From: Bacillota bacterium
GTDB taxonomy: Bacteria > Bacillota > Clostridia > Lachnospirales > Lachnospiraceae
Direction: 5' to 3'
Assembly (NCBI GenBank): GCA_023411215.1
Contig: JAEYOY010000072.1
Coordinates: 1-63,274, forward strand
Length of the DNA: 63,274 nt
Below, one piece after another: positions 23,701-33,505 of the stretch (its first letter is position 1; every line of letters starts with the position of its first letter). The position numbers and the translations under genes are program-made. The notes under the pieces are model-generated. The model made no database searches, was not told the origin of the DNA, and saw only the letters and a list, made by a program, of their open reading frames with translations.

Positions 23701-24207
23701 ATGCCTAAGAAAATTTCCTTCGGTTTATCCGTCTCCGAAATAAATAATGCAGTCAAGGAACTCCGTCAATATCAAGCCGAGGTCAACCGAAAATGTCAAT
23801 TCTTAGCTCAAAGACTTGCTGAACATGGTGTATTTTTGGCTCAATTGAAAATAGCTGAGTATGATGCAATTTACACTGCAGAGCTACTTAATAGTATAAA
23901 ATATGAGCGTGGCGCGGTAATTCAAAGCGGTGCTTCATGGATAATCTACACTGATTGCCCTCATGCAGCATGGGTTGAGTTTGGAACAGGTATTGTAGGG
24001 TCACAGAACCCTCATCCAGATACATCATTGGTCAATTGGAGATATGATGTTAACTCCCATGGAGAAGCCGGATGGTTCTACTTCAATTCCATTGACGGCA
24101 AATGGCACTGGACTAAGGGAATGCAATCCAGACCGTTCATGTTTGAGACTGGACAAGAGTTACATAAGTTGGTTTCCAAGATCGCCAAGGAGGTGTTTGG
24201 TTCGTGA
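23701..24207 (+). CDS. HK97 gp10-like tail component
   Basis: This is a 168-residue minor protein at the head-tail junction. The features AELLNSIKYERGAV, WVEFGTGIVGSQNPHP and SRPFMFETGQEL are typical of the gp10 family. It overlaps the tail terminator gene by four bases. Confidence 0.85.
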   Translation: MPKKISFGLSVSEINNAVKELRQYQAEVNRKCQFLAQRLAEHGVFLAQLKIAEYDAIYTAELLNSIKYERGAVIQSGASWIIYTDCPHAAWVEFGTGIVGSQNPHPDTSLVNWRYDVNSHGEAGWFYFNSIDGKWHWTKGMQSRPFMFETGQELHKLVSKIAKEVFGS

Positions 24208-24590
24208 TTGACCGTTCTAATTATTTATTTACCCAAATCAAAAACCTCTATACCGAGACTCAACTTCCAGAGGCGTCACAAACTTATCAAGATACCCCTC
24301 CTAAATTCCCAGCAATGTTTTTCAATCAACTTGGCAATGAGTCCACCGCAGACGATTTAAGTAACAACGAGAATGCCGTCAATACAACTGTTGAGATTAC
24401 CTTCTGTGCAACCGGCGCAACAAGGCTGTCTACTTGCAAAAACCTCATGTCTACAGCAGACACAAAAATGCGTTCCATGGGATTTAGACGAGTGTTTGGA
24501 CCGCAACAAATAACCAATGTAGCAGACACAGCAATTTGCCGATTAGTAGCGAGGTTCAACAGAGTTATTGGAGCCAATGACACCCTTTGA
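24204..24590 (+). CDS. Tail terminator / completion-like protein
   Basis: This is a 128-residue protein starting at GTG inside the previous stop. Its position between gp10 and the tail tube and its size suggest the protein that caps tail length. The sequence FRRVFGPQQI and LVARFNRVIG fits this class. Its stop codon lies inside a TTGACGGC motif (24587). Confidence 0.75.
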   Translation: MIDRSNYLFTQIKNLYTETQLPEASQTYQDTPPKFPAMFFNQLGNESTADDLSNNENAVNTTVEITFCATGATRLSTCKNLMSTADTKMRSMGFRRVFGPQQITNVADTAICRLVARFNRVIGANDTL

Positions 24591-24623
24591 CGGCAGAATT
24601 TAATTCAATATAACTATTAACCC

Positions 24624-24655
24624 AAGTACTCGGAAAAGTCCGGGTACTATTTTTA
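24624..24655 (+). terminator. Terminator before tail tube gene
   Basis: AGTACTCGGA, an AAAG loop and TCCGGGTACT are followed by a T-run. Confidence 0.75.
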
Positions 24656-24677
24656 TACTCCAAAGGAGGATTAACCT

Positions 24678-25091
24678 ATGGCTATTTCCAGTTACAACGC
24701 AAGGCTTATGAAGGGTACTGCTGGTACTCCAATGACATGGGCAAAATTGCTTGATGTTAAGACAACCCCTCAATTGGGTGGCGCACCTGAATTACTTGAA
24801 ACCACTACATTGTCTGATAATATGCAGACATACATAAATGGTATTCAGGCATCTGAGGCAATGACGTTCACAGCCAATTATGATGATGAGCAATACGACA
24901 CCTTGAAACTCCTGGAAAATACCACTGTGGATTATGCTGTTTGGTTTGGTAATTCCGGTGATGGTGCGGATGGTAAGTATAAGTTCAAGGGGCAACTCTC
25001 TGTATTCATTAACGAGACTTCTGTGAATTCTGTTGTTGAAATGACAGTCACTATTGCTCCTTCAACCGTTATCACGAAGGATGCAGCATAA
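24678..25091 (+). CDS. Major tail tube protein
   Basis: This is a 137-residue tube subunit. The start MAISSYNARLMKG, the central LLETTTLSDNMQTYI and the end VVEMTVTIAPST are typical of short tail tube proteins of siphoviruses. It has its own ribosome site AAAGGAGG, terminators on both sides and an expected high copy number. Confidence 0.88.
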   Translation: MAISSYNARLMKGTAGTPMTWAKLLDVKTTPQLGGAPELLETTTLSDNMQTYINGIQASEAMTFTANYDDEQYDTLKLLENTTVDYAVWFGNSGDGADGKYKFKGQLSVFINETSVNSVVEMTVTIAPSTVITKDAA

Positions 25092-25107
25092 GCAACGAAG
25101 CAATCAC

Positions 25108-25130
25108 GGGGTAGATAATTGGTCTACCCC
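25108..25130 (+). terminator. Hairpin after tail tube gene
   Basis: GGGGTAGA and TCTACCCC enclose a 7-nt loop. The T-run is weak (TATTATTTTG), so termination may be partial. Confidence 0.55.
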
Positions 25131-25161
25131 TATTATTTTGAAATTAATGGAGGATAAGATT

Positions 25162-25515
25162 ATGAGTATGGTAAGAATCAATAATAAAAATTATGAAGTA
25201 CCCGAGTTAAGTTTTGCACATTCAAAGAGACTTGAACAGTACGGCGTTCCGTTGAGACGGTTGATCGACCCTGATTTAATGTTTACCATTGTCAGTGCAT
25301 TTGTGGCGATCGTGACCGGAACTATCCCGGCAGAGGCTGATTATTTGATGGAACAGCATGTTTTAGGCGGCGGTAACATCGAGGATATCTACGAGGCATA
25401 TATCAAGGCCATTACTGACAGCCATTTTTTCAAGAAACTCCTGGAGACACAGGAGACAAAAATCAAAGTAACGAGAGCAACCAAGGCAACGAAAGAGACG
25501 ACTCAGAACGAATAG
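25162..25515 (+). CDS. Tail assembly chaperone (gpG-like)
   Basis: This is a 117-residue protein. The position between tube and tape measure and the partner frame make it the gpG counterpart, which coats the tape measure before tube assembly. The start at 25162 follows GGAGG. Near its end the A-run AAAAA at 25458-25462 allows a -1 shift into the next frame. A GGAG sequence about 11 bases upstream resembles the internal stimulators of -1 shifting. Confidence 0.85.
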   Translation: MSMVRINNKNYEVPELSFAHSKRLEQYGVPLRRLIDPDLMFTIVSAFVAIVTGTIPAEADYLMEQHVLGGGNIEDIYEAYIKAITDSHFFKKLLETQETKIKVTRATKATKETTQNE

Positions 25516-25895
25516 CTCCACCTGAAACATTCACGGAGGCGATTGATCGAATATGGCTTCCGGCTGCAATGCGGTATGGGATTCCCATGGTTGAATTTTG
25601 GAATTTTTATAATCCGAAATATATGGAGATTAGACAGAAGGAATACGTATCGGAAATTAAATCTAAATATGATTTTGCTGACTTCCAAGCATGGAAGAAT
25701 GGTGAATATATAATATCTGCTATCCAAAAAGCTCTTGACCCGAAGAAAGCCAAGTATCCCGAAAGCCCTTATAGTATAGATAAGTCAGAAACCGCACAAT
25801 CTCAACCAGGAATCCAAGCTCGAAAGTTTGAGGATTGGGCGAACTCATTTAATAGAAATTTTGAAAGTAAACAGATCAGCAAGGCACCTGAATAA
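25461..25895 (+). CDS. Tail assembly chaperone extension (gpT-like, -1 frame)
   Basis: The -1 frame is open from the AAAAA slip site to 25895 without a stop. After a polar linker it encodes APPETFTEAIDRIWLPAAMR and EFWNFYNPKYMEI, the usual T domain. The first in-frame ATG at 25569 has no ribosome site, so the product is expected as a G-T fusion of about 244 residues. This is the conserved frameshift of siphoviruses. Confidence 0.82.
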   Translation, partial: NQSNESNQGNERDDSERIAPPETFTEAIDRIWLPAAMRYGIPMVEFWNFYNPKYMEIRQKEYVSEIKSKYDFADFQAWKNGEYIISAIQKALDPKKAKYPESPYSIDKSETAQSQPGIQARKFEDWANSFNRNFESKQISKAPE

Positions 25896-25917
25896 TTTTG
25901 GGTGCCTTGTTTTTTAA
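25881..25917 (+). terminator. Terminator after tail chaperones
   Basis: AAGGCACC and GGTGCCTT arms around an 11-nt loop are followed by seven T. Confidence 0.8.
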
Positions 25918-25980
25918 TGCGAACAAATGTGTCAGGTGTGACACTTCCTATAAAATTATTCCTGAAAGGTTGGTGTGAAT

Positions 25981-28900
25981 ATGGCAGATGGAACTATCGA
26001 CCGCCTTGAAATACAAGTCCAAACTCAAGCACAAAAAGCGAACACTGACCTTGATAAGCTTGTTGGCAAACTCGAAAGAATGTCAGGTTCGCTCAACCGC
26101 CTTGATGCCGGAGGACTGAAAAACTTAGCAAATGGTGTTGATACACTGGGACGATCAGTGCAAAACATGAGTACCGTCAAGACTAGTGATTTTACCAGAC
26201 TTGCCAAGAATATCGAAAAACTCGGCAACATAAATCAAGTCGGAATAAATAATACCGCCAATGCGCTCAGGCAGATATCATCCGCTTTGACGGCAACAAG
26301 CGGAATGTCTGGGAACGTACAACAGTTATCCGATTTAGCGAACGGTATTTCACGGTTAGGCTATAAATCCGTCACGAATGCAATTACCAACCTTCCTTTA
26401 CTAGCCCAAGGTATGCGAAATTTCATGCAGACTCTTTCCACTGCTCCCCAAGTATCCGCTAACCTTATTCAGATGACTAATGCAATGGCTAATTTAGCTG
26501 CACAGGGATCTAAATATAGTTCAACGATAAAATCCATTTCGAGCGCAACAAACACCCTTACAAGGACACATAATGCAGCGTATAAGTCCAATGTGAACTT
26601 CTTCGCAAGTCTCAGTAAAATAGCCATTGGTTATTATATGATTCGTCGTGCTATCAGGGCGACATTTGAGCCTATTTCTAAATCCATGAACCTCGGAGAA
26701 ACAATCAACCTTTTCCAGACTTCATTTAAAAAGATCGGAATGGAGGCTGCTGAAGAAAGTGGTTTTGAATGGGGCTCAGAGGCAGCGGATGCCTATGCCA
26801 TAAGTTTTCTTGATAAGGCACAAAAATTTAATGACAAAATAACCGATGCTTTGTCTCTTGACCCTAACACAACAATGAAATATCAAGCGGTGTTTGGTCA
26901 GATGGCAAATGCGTTCGGATTGGCTACGAAATCCGTAACTAATCTATCTCAATCCTTCACTATGTTAGGGTTAGATATATCATCATTCTTCAATACTGGT
27001 GTGGAAGAGGCTATGGTGAAGTTAAGAGCTGGTCTGGCCGGAGAAACTGAACCGTTACGTGCGCTTGGTGTTGATATAACCGAAACAACCCTCAAAATGA
27101 CCGCATTGAAATATGGCATAGAGGATTCAATTGATAAAATGAGCCAAGCTGCCAAAACACAGTTGAGATGGCTTGCGATCATGGAACAGACTGAAACTGT
27201 ATTCGGAGATATGGCTAAAACCATTGACAGCCCTGCTAACCAAACTAGAATTTTGCAACAGCAAATGGAAAACCTTTCGAGGTCAATTGGTAGCATCTTT
27301 CTGCCGATTATCCAAACGGTCCTTCCGTATGTTAATGCTTTCTTTATTGCACTTAGGAGGATTGCAGACACAATTGCTGGAGCTATGGGATACGAACTGC
27401 CGGATTATAAAGGATCAGATATCTATCAGGATGTTACCGGGGATATTGAAGGCATTGGCGATAGTTCTGACAATACCACGAAATCTGTTAATAAATTAAA
27501 GAAGGCACTCGCTAGTTTTGATGAATTAAATATTTTGGGAAGTGGCAAGGCTAAGGGAATTAATTTAGGCAGTGGCTATTCTGAGCTGGATGATGCGATT
27601 AGCGCAAAAACCGATTCGTATATGGCTAAGTTTAATGCTGAATTAGCTAATATGGGTAATAAAGCCGAGGAATTAGCCGATAAAATTCAACCTAAACTTC
27701 AAGCGGTTATTGATACAATAGATAAATTTTCTCCCGCTTTTAAAGGATTAGCAGCTGGATTCGTAGCTTATAAAGTTGTTGGATTATTTAAAGGTCTTGC
27801 CACTGCATTAACAGCACTAGGACCAACAGGAATCGCCGTTGTTGCCATTGTCGGTGGTTTAGTTGCGGTTTACGAAGCCATTAAAAAGCACAATGAGAAT
27901 CTCAAAAAAGAAGATTTGGCAAGCCGATTCGGTGAAATCAAAATATCACTTGAAGAAATAGACGAAATAGCAACCACTTTAACCACTAGTACTTATTCCG
28001 CTAAAATTGATGTCTATATAACTGAAAAGCAGAAATTAAGCGAATTACAGACTAGCATTGAAACAAGCCTTTCCACGCTTCAGAAATTAAATTGGAAATT
28101 ATCTGTTGGTATAGAACTAACTCCAGAAGAAGTTGCCACATATGGAGAAACTATCAAGAAGTTTATTGCAGATTCCGAAGCGTACATAGAGCAACAGCAA
28201 TATGTTACCCATCTTGCTGTAGAAGCAGTTATACAGGACGCTAATTTCAAACAGGAGATTTCCGGATTAGTAGACAAGTATTTTGACGGCTCAAAGGGTG
28301 AAATGGCTAGACTTGGTAAACAGCTCAGATCCGAGATGGACAATGCTCTTGCTGATGGTATCATTGATGCTAATGAGCAGAAAGTCATTGATAATCTCGT
28401 TAAGGAAATCACTGAAATACAGGAGCGAGTTGCCGACGCAGAGTTTGTAGCAAAACTACAGACACTTACACTTGAAGGCGATCTTGATGCTGAATCATAT
28501 AAAAAGCTTATACAGGAGATTCAGGAAAAAATTGATGAAAGAAGCAAAGGTGCTGATGGAGCAGCACAGCAACTTCTTACAGTTGTAAATGCTCAGTATC
28601 AGTTAGACATGAAGAACGCAACAACTGAAGCACAAAGGGCTGAGATAAAAAAGAAATATGATGCTGACGTACAAAAGATATCTGACAACTTAGCTCAGAC
28701 CAAGATAAGTATTTCTGAAGTTGGTATGAAGTTTGCATATGACCAGATTAAAGAACACTGGAAACCAGAAATGGATAAATTCAGCACAAACACTACCGAA
28801 ACCGTAAAAACTGTATTTCAGGGTGTAATGGATGACGGAATGATGGGTGTTGACCCGTCTGGTACGCTTAATACCTTTTTCACAAGAACTCTTGATGCGT

Positions 28901-29841
28901 TTAATAAATCTGCAAAAGACAGTGGTATGGATAAGGCAGCTCGAAGCAATCTTGAGGATTTCCTTAAAGAGTTAGAGCCTACATCAGAAGATAATAAAAA
29001 ATTAGCCGACCAGTATATTGCTACAGGCCAGGCACTTCCACAGGCTTTATCAGACCAATTAACAGATGAGGCTATGCTAAAAGCATTAGCTGGTGATGTT
29101 GACGGCATATGGTTTGTGGTAGGTCAGCAGATGGCTGATAGTCCTGAAATCATTAAGATGATTAAGAATGGAGAATTAAATGCTCAAAACCTTGATGATA
29201 GTATTATTAAGGGGTTAAAGAGTAAAATTCCTGATCTTAAACTTGCAGGCGATAAATTAATTACCGAGACTGACGGTGCGATAAGGAAAGCCGCCAAGAA
29301 CTCCGCAGATAACAACATAACCGGATATGTCGGTGGAATGATCGTTGTAGCTAAGAATGCATTTGAGAAGGATACCACTACAAAGAAAGCGGTTGAGTCA
29401 TGGCTTAACGGGATAAGTAATACGATTAAGACCTTTAAATTACCCACCATGGAAGTCAATATCGGTATGAATACGTCGGCCCTTGAAGCATTTTACAGAG
29501 GTACACAAGCGGCAGGGATTACTATAGAGGGGAGAGCTAGCGGCGGTTACGTTAATGACGGTCAGATATTTGCGGCTCGTGAAAACGGTATCCCTGAAAT
29601 GATTGGGCGTATCGGTAATCGTACAGCGGTTGCTAATAACGATCAGATAACTGAAGGAATTGCTTCTGCTGTCAAGGGTGCATTGATTGAGGTTATGGTT
29701 CCGATTATGTCCGCTATGGGAAATTCAGGTGGTGGACAGATAATCGAAAACATCCTTAATATTGATGGCGACACCATTTATCACGCTTACAACCGTGCTA
29801 AACGAGCTAACGATGCACGTTTTAACCCCATAAGAGTCTAA
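25981..29841 (+). CDS. Tail tape measure protein
   Basis: This 1286-residue protein sets tail length; the family rule of about 0.15 nm per residue suggests a tail near 190 nm. The N-terminal half is coiled coil rich in Asn/Thr/Ser (repeated LA-N motifs). Residues about 590-630 are strongly hydrophobic (IAVVAIVGGLVAVYEA). Long helices follow, and the end (RASGGYVNDGQIFAARENG) is the usual tape-measure C-terminus. It follows the chaperones and precedes the tail tip genes. No lysozyme domain is seen. Confidence 0.92.
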   Translation: MADGTIDRLEIQVQTQAQKANTDLDKLVGKLERMSGSLNRLDAGGLKNLANGVDTLGRSVQNMSTVKTSDFTRLAKNIEKLGNINQVGINNTANALRQISSALTATSGMSGNVQQLSDLANGISRLGYKSVTNAITNLPLLAQGMRNFMQTLSTAPQVSANLIQMTNAMANLAAQGSKYSSTIKSISSATNTLTRTHNAAYKSNVNFFASLSKIAIGYYMIRRAIRATFEPISKSMNLGETINLFQTSFKKIGMEAAEESGFEWGSEAADAYAISFLDKAQKFNDKITDALSLDPNTTMKYQAVFGQMANAFGLATKSVTNLSQSFTMLGLDISSFFNTGVEEAMVKLRAGLAGETEPLRALGVDITETTLKMTALKYGIEDSIDKMSQAAKTQLRWLAIMEQTETVFGDMAKTIDSPANQTRILQQQMENLSRSIGSIFLPIIQTVLPYVNAFFIALRRIADTIAGAMGYELPDYKGSDIYQDVTGDIEGIGDSSDNTTKSVNKLKKALASFDELNILGSGKAKGINLGSGYSELDDAISAKTDSYMAKFNAELANMGNKAEELADKIQPKLQAVIDTIDKFSPAFKGLAAGFVAYKVVGLFKGLATALTALGPTGIAVVAIVGGLVAVYEAIKKHNENLKKEDLASRFGEIKISLEEIDEIATTLTTSTYSAKIDVYITEKQKLSELQTSIETSLSTLQKLNWKLSVGIELTPEEVATYGETIKKFIADSEAYIEQQQYVTHLAVEAVIQDANFKQEISGLVDKYFDGSKGEMARLGKQLRSEMDNALADGIIDANEQKVIDNLVKEITEIQERVADAEFVAKLQTLTLEGDLDAESYKKLIQEIQEKIDERSKGADGAAQQLLTVVNAQYQLDMKNATTEAQRAEIKKKYDADVQKISDNLAQTKISISEVGMKFAYDQIKEHWKPEMDKFSTNTTETVKTVFQGVMDDGMMGVDPSGTLNTFFTRTLDAFNKSAKDSGMDKAARSNLEDFLKELEPTSEDNKKLADQYIATGQALPQALSDQLTDEAMLKALAGDVDGIWFVVGQQMADSPEIIKMIKNGELNAQNLDDSIIKGLKSKIPDLKLAGDKLITETDGAIRKAAKNSADNNITGYVGGMIVVAKNAFEKDTTTKKAVESWLNGISNTIKTFKLPTMEVNIGMNTSALEAFYRGTQAAGITIEGRASGGYVNDGQIFAARENGIPEMIGRIGNRTAVANNDQITEGIASAVKGALIEVMVPIMSAMGNSGGGQIIENILNIDGDTIYHAYNRAKRANDARFNPIRV

Positions 29842-29856
29842 GGAGGTTGATGTTTT

Positions 29857-30222
29857 GTGATATACAAAGTTAACGGACAAGCACTTAAAACACCAGCCTC
29901 CTGTACATGGGGGCTGTATTATGTTTCAAGCGAAGATAGTGGACGCGATATTGCATTAGATGCGAAAATGCATATTGATACTTTGGCTACTAAAAGGAAG
30001 CTTAGCGGCGTAACATGGACTAATATTACAAACACCGAAGCAACCCAAATACTACAATTGGTTCACGCCAAACGAATGATGACGTTGGAATACGATGATT
30101 TACTAAGTGGTCACAAGGAAACCCGAACATTCTACATATCTGACCCATCTGCTCAGATTTATCGGTGGAGTGTAGGAATGAAAATTATTGCGGTATTGGG
30201 TTTTGATTTTATTGAACAGTAG
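29857..30222 (+). CDS. Small tail-tip protein (distal tail position)
   Basis: This is a 121-residue protein starting at GTG about ten bases after AGGAGG. It occupies the place of the distal tail protein but is much shorter. The sequence VNGQALKTPASCTWGLYYVS and the C-terminal VGMKIIAVLGFDFIEQ resemble a small beta-sandwich tail family of gut phages. Assignment is from order and fold pattern. Confidence 0.65.
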   Translation: MIYKVNGQALKTPASCTWGLYYVSSEDSGRDIALDAKMHIDTLATKRKLSGVTWTNITNTEATQILQLVHAKRMMTLEYDDLLSGHKETRTFYISDPSAQIYRWSVGMKIIAVLGFDFIEQ

Positions 30223-30234
30223 AGGGGTGAACTC

Positions 30235-32502
30235 ATGATTAACGTATCGAATGAATACAAGCAGATCATATCCGGCGATAACCGAGAGTTTTATCCTGTA
30301 TCTGAGATCACTCTCCTTGACGGCACGGTTTTGAATTTGGATAAATCCAGGATTACATCAATGAAGGGCGAGGATGCTGTCAGTCAAATAGGTCAATTTA
30401 CTATTGGAGCGGCGATCATTAATAAACTAACACTCGGTATCAACAATATGGATGATGCATATTCGGATTATGACTTTACCGGAGCTGTCATTCGTCCAAG
30501 TGTTGGTTTGCAGTTGTCAGAAACTATTGAAACACTCCCCAAGGGTGTGTTTACCGCTGATGATCCAAGGAATCGGAGTTCAGTTATTTCTTTGTTGGCA
30601 CTCGATAATATGACGAGGTTCGATAAACCCTTTAAGGATGTGGTCCAGTCCTTCCCATGTGAAGCTGGAATTTTACTTGACACAGTATGTATTCATTGTG
30701 GGGTTATGTTAGCAACCTCGGTATTCCCGAAAAGTGATTACATAATCCAAAATCGCCCGGAAGATGATGCTATCAATTGTAGAGAAGTAGTTTCGTGGAT
30801 TGCTCAACTGGGTGGAAATTTCGCAAGGTGTAATACTGCTGGATCCCTTGAAATCAAATGGTATGATTTTGAAGCATTTGAAAGTAATTTAATTGATGGC
30901 GGAGCTTTTGATAACTCTACACCATATTCAACCGGAGATAATGTCGATGGTGGAGATTTTACCGACTACAACACAGGGGATGTAGCTGATGGCGGTAATT
31001 TCGTTGATATGGATAAATATCATAACATATATGCGATAAATAGTCTAAGCACCTCAACTGATGATGTGGTGATTACCGGAATATCCGTTACTGACAGCTC
31101 AGACACGCCTAATACAGTGTTATTTGGTGAGAGTGGCTATGTAATATCAATCGAGGGTAATAAACTTATCCAGAGCCAATCTGAAGCGGAAGAAATAGCT
31201 AGCTTTGTTGGTGCTAAGATTGTAGGTATGAGATTTCGACCCATGGAAACGAGGGTCAGGAGTGACTTTTCAAGAGAAGCAGGGGATATCGCCTATATAC
31301 ATGATCGCAAGGGGAATACATACCAGACCCTGCTGTCAAGGGTGTCGTGGGGGGTTCATCAAAACGATGCAATTTCATGTGATGCAGAACCACCGGCACG
31401 GAATAGTTCAACAAGGTATTCCATTACTACTAAAGCGGTTGTTGAAGCCAGAAAAACCATGGACATCAAGTTGACGGCATATGATCTGATGGTACAACAG
31501 TTGAATAATTTAGTTGCACATTCCTTTGGTGTTTATAAGACCGAAGAAATCCTTCCGGATGGATCAGTGATTTATTACATGCATGATAAACCTACGATTG
31601 CAGAATCTCTGAAGGTTTGGAAGCAGACCGCTGATGCTTTTGCAGTTAGTACGGATGGCGGAGCCACCTTCACAGCGGGATTCGATGCGGAAGGTAATGC
31701 GGTCTTTAATGTATTATCAGCAATCGGTATTAATGTTGAATGGCTCAAAGGAAAGTATCTGATGTCAAATGATGGAGCGACACTGATTGATCTTGATTAT
31801 GGCGTGGCGAACGAGGACAACATAAGCGAATCTGAAAATATACAGAGTGGTTTTCCTCTTGAAATGAAGTTCTATATTGGTGATACCGTTTCAAAAATTA
31901 ATAAGGTAATGTTGCAATACGTCCAGAAGAAATTCAGGACATACTCAAATGGTGTAAGTAGTGGCGGTGGATCAATTGTTTCGAGTAGTAGTGGTGGTTC
32001 AATAAATACCACATTGCCATATAGCGCAACAGGAACAACATATGTTAACCCAACCGGGACCACTATAAACACAACAAGCTCTTCTAATCCAACGGGTTCG
32101 ACCAATACCATGAATCCACCCGCAGGAACACCGCACTCCCATACATTTGAACTGCCTTATCACGGGCACGGGGCAGCATTGCCTCAACATACGCATAACT
32201 TTCCGCTCGATCACCAACATATCATTGCTACAGGTTCTCACGCTCACACAGTTAACATTCCTGACCACACGCACCCTCTAAATTTTGGGATAATGGAGCA
32301 GGCGATTTCAAATTATGGGCTTACTGTTTATGTTGATGGCACGTTAAGACGAACAATAGCTGATAATGCGGATAATGCTCAGGGTATAATTGACTTGACG
32401 GAATACATTACAACCCCGGGATGGCACACGATAGAAATAAGGAGTTCCACTTTAAAACGGATCTCGGCACAGATAAATATAAAATCCTACATAAGGAGTT
32501 AG
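30235..32502 (+). CDS. Tail hub/tail-associated protein with histidine-rich needle domain
   Basis: This is a 755-residue protein. The N-terminal about 400 residues follow the tail-hub pattern (FTIGAAIINKLTLGINNMDD, then REVVSWIAQLGGNFARCN). After a Ser/Gly/Thr-rich linker at 560-640 comes a segment with at least six H-x-H pairs (HSH, HGH, HTH, HQH, HAH, HTH). In T4 tail fibre tips such pairs bind iron along a trimer axis. The last 80 residues form a beta domain. It lies just before two fibre genes. Confidence 0.75.
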   Translation: MINVSNEYKQIISGDNREFYPVSEITLLDGTVLNLDKSRITSMKGEDAVSQIGQFTIGAAIINKLTLGINNMDDAYSDYDFTGAVIRPSVGLQLSETIETLPKGVFTADDPRNRSSVISLLALDNMTRFDKPFKDVVQSFPCEAGILLDTVCIHCGVMLATSVFPKSDYIIQNRPEDDAINCREVVSWIAQLGGNFARCNTAGSLEIKWYDFEAFESNLIDGGAFDNSTPYSTGDNVDGGDFTDYNTGDVADGGNFVDMDKYHNIYAINSLSTSTDDVVITGISVTDSSDTPNTVLFGESGYVISIEGNKLIQSQSEAEEIASFVGAKIVGMRFRPMETRVRSDFSREAGDIAYIHDRKGNTYQTLLSRVSWGVHQNDAISCDAEPPARNSSTRYSITTKAVVEARKTMDIKLTAYDLMVQQLNNLVAHSFGVYKTEEILPDGSVIYYMHDKPTIAESLKVWKQTADAFAVSTDGGATFTAGFDAEGNAVFNVLSAIGINVEWLKGKYLMSNDGATLIDLDYGVANEDNISESENIQSGFPLEMKFYIGDTVSKINKVMLQYVQKKFRTYSNGVSSGGGSIVSSSSGGSINTTLPYSATGTTYVNPTGTTINTTSSSNPTGSTNTMNPPAGTPHSHTFELPYHGHGAALPQHTHNFPLDHQHIIATGSHAHTVNIPDHTHPLNFGIMEQAISNYGLTVYVDGTLRRTIADNADNAQGIIDLTEYITTPGWHTIEIRSSTLKRISAQINIKSYIRS

Positions 32503-32546
32503 TTGATACTAGCTCCTTTTATTATTAGCCAGAAGGAGTTGATTAC

Positions 32547-33503
32547 ATGGCAATCAGAGTAAGGCGAGGCAATAAAGAAGATTTTGATCCGAATAAAATG
32601 CTTTCTGGTGAATTTGGCATTGCGGTTGATAGCAAAGAGGCATTTATTTGCTTTGCGCCGGGTGATACAAAGAAGATGTCTACCTATGAGGATATGGCAA
32701 AGGACATTGAAGAAGTAACCAGCGAAATACAGGAGCAGTTCACAGCCGAAATAACACAAAAAATATCTGATGCAGAAGACGCCATCACATCTGCTACTAA
32801 CGCTACCACCGCAGCAGAAGAAGTAATCGCAGATGCTTTGACAGCAATATCGGCGGCTAACACGGCAGCTGACACCGCAAACACCATGGCTGTACATGCT
32901 CAGTCAGCGGCAGATGATGCGAGTGCAGCGGCAGACGAAGCAAACGATGTAGCGTTGTTGTTGGAAGCCTATACGCTCCGTATACCAAAACCAGCGGTAA
33001 CATACTATACTGATTTAGGTACAACCTACCCAAGCCCCGAAAACGGTTGGACCGTTACAGTAACCGATGAAATGGTGAGTTATCGTTATGATGGATTTAT
33101 CGGGCAGTGGATTAATATAGGTTACATATCCAATGTGGATATTGCGACAAATTCCACACCAGGTATTGTTAAAGGCGGTGGAAACGTCACGATTTCTATT
33201 GATGGAGAATTGAATGTTGATCTGTCTGAAATCGAGGATAACATCGACAATATAAACAACGTTAGAAATGCGACCATCACAACGTCATGGGTAGGAGCAA
33301 CCGCTCCATACACCCAAGAAATAGCATTAATAGGCATTACTGATAGTGATCAACCGATAATTGATATTGTCCCCACCACTCAAGCACAGATCGACGAATG
33401 GAATAAGATAAGCAGAATTACTACCGATGCGGACAAGCTAATCGTCACATGCTTTGTGGACAAGCCAACAGTTTCTATCCCGATACTGATTAAGGGGGTG
33501 TAA
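32547..33503 (+). CDS. Tail fibre / baseplate upper protein-like
   Basis: This is a 318-residue protein. The N-terminal IRVRRGNKEDFDPNKMLSGE is a common attachment module of fibre and baseplate proteins. Residues 45-140 are an Ala-rich coiled coil, and the rest is beta-rich. It probably connects the hub to receptor-binding parts. AGAAGGAG precedes the ATG. Confidence 0.75.
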   Translation: MAIRVRRGNKEDFDPNKMLSGEFGIAVDSKEAFICFAPGDTKKMSTYEDMAKDIEEVTSEIQEQFTAEITQKISDAEDAITSATNATTAAEEVIADALTAISAANTAADTANTMAVHAQSAADDASAAADEANDVALLLEAYTLRIPKPAVTYYTDLGTTYPSPENGWTVTVTDEMVSYRYDGFIGQWINIGYISNVDIATNSTPGIVKGGGNVTISIDGELNVDLSEIEDNIDNINNVRNATITTSWVGATAPYTQEIALIGITDSDQPIIDIVPTTQAQIDEWNKISRITTDADKLIVTCFVDKPTVSIPILIKGV

Positions 33504-33505
33504 GC

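Noticed and set aside
25569..25895. Separate tail gene starting at ATG 25569
   Set aside because: There is no ribosome site. The frame is open upstream to the slip site, and T domains are made by frameshift in related phages.
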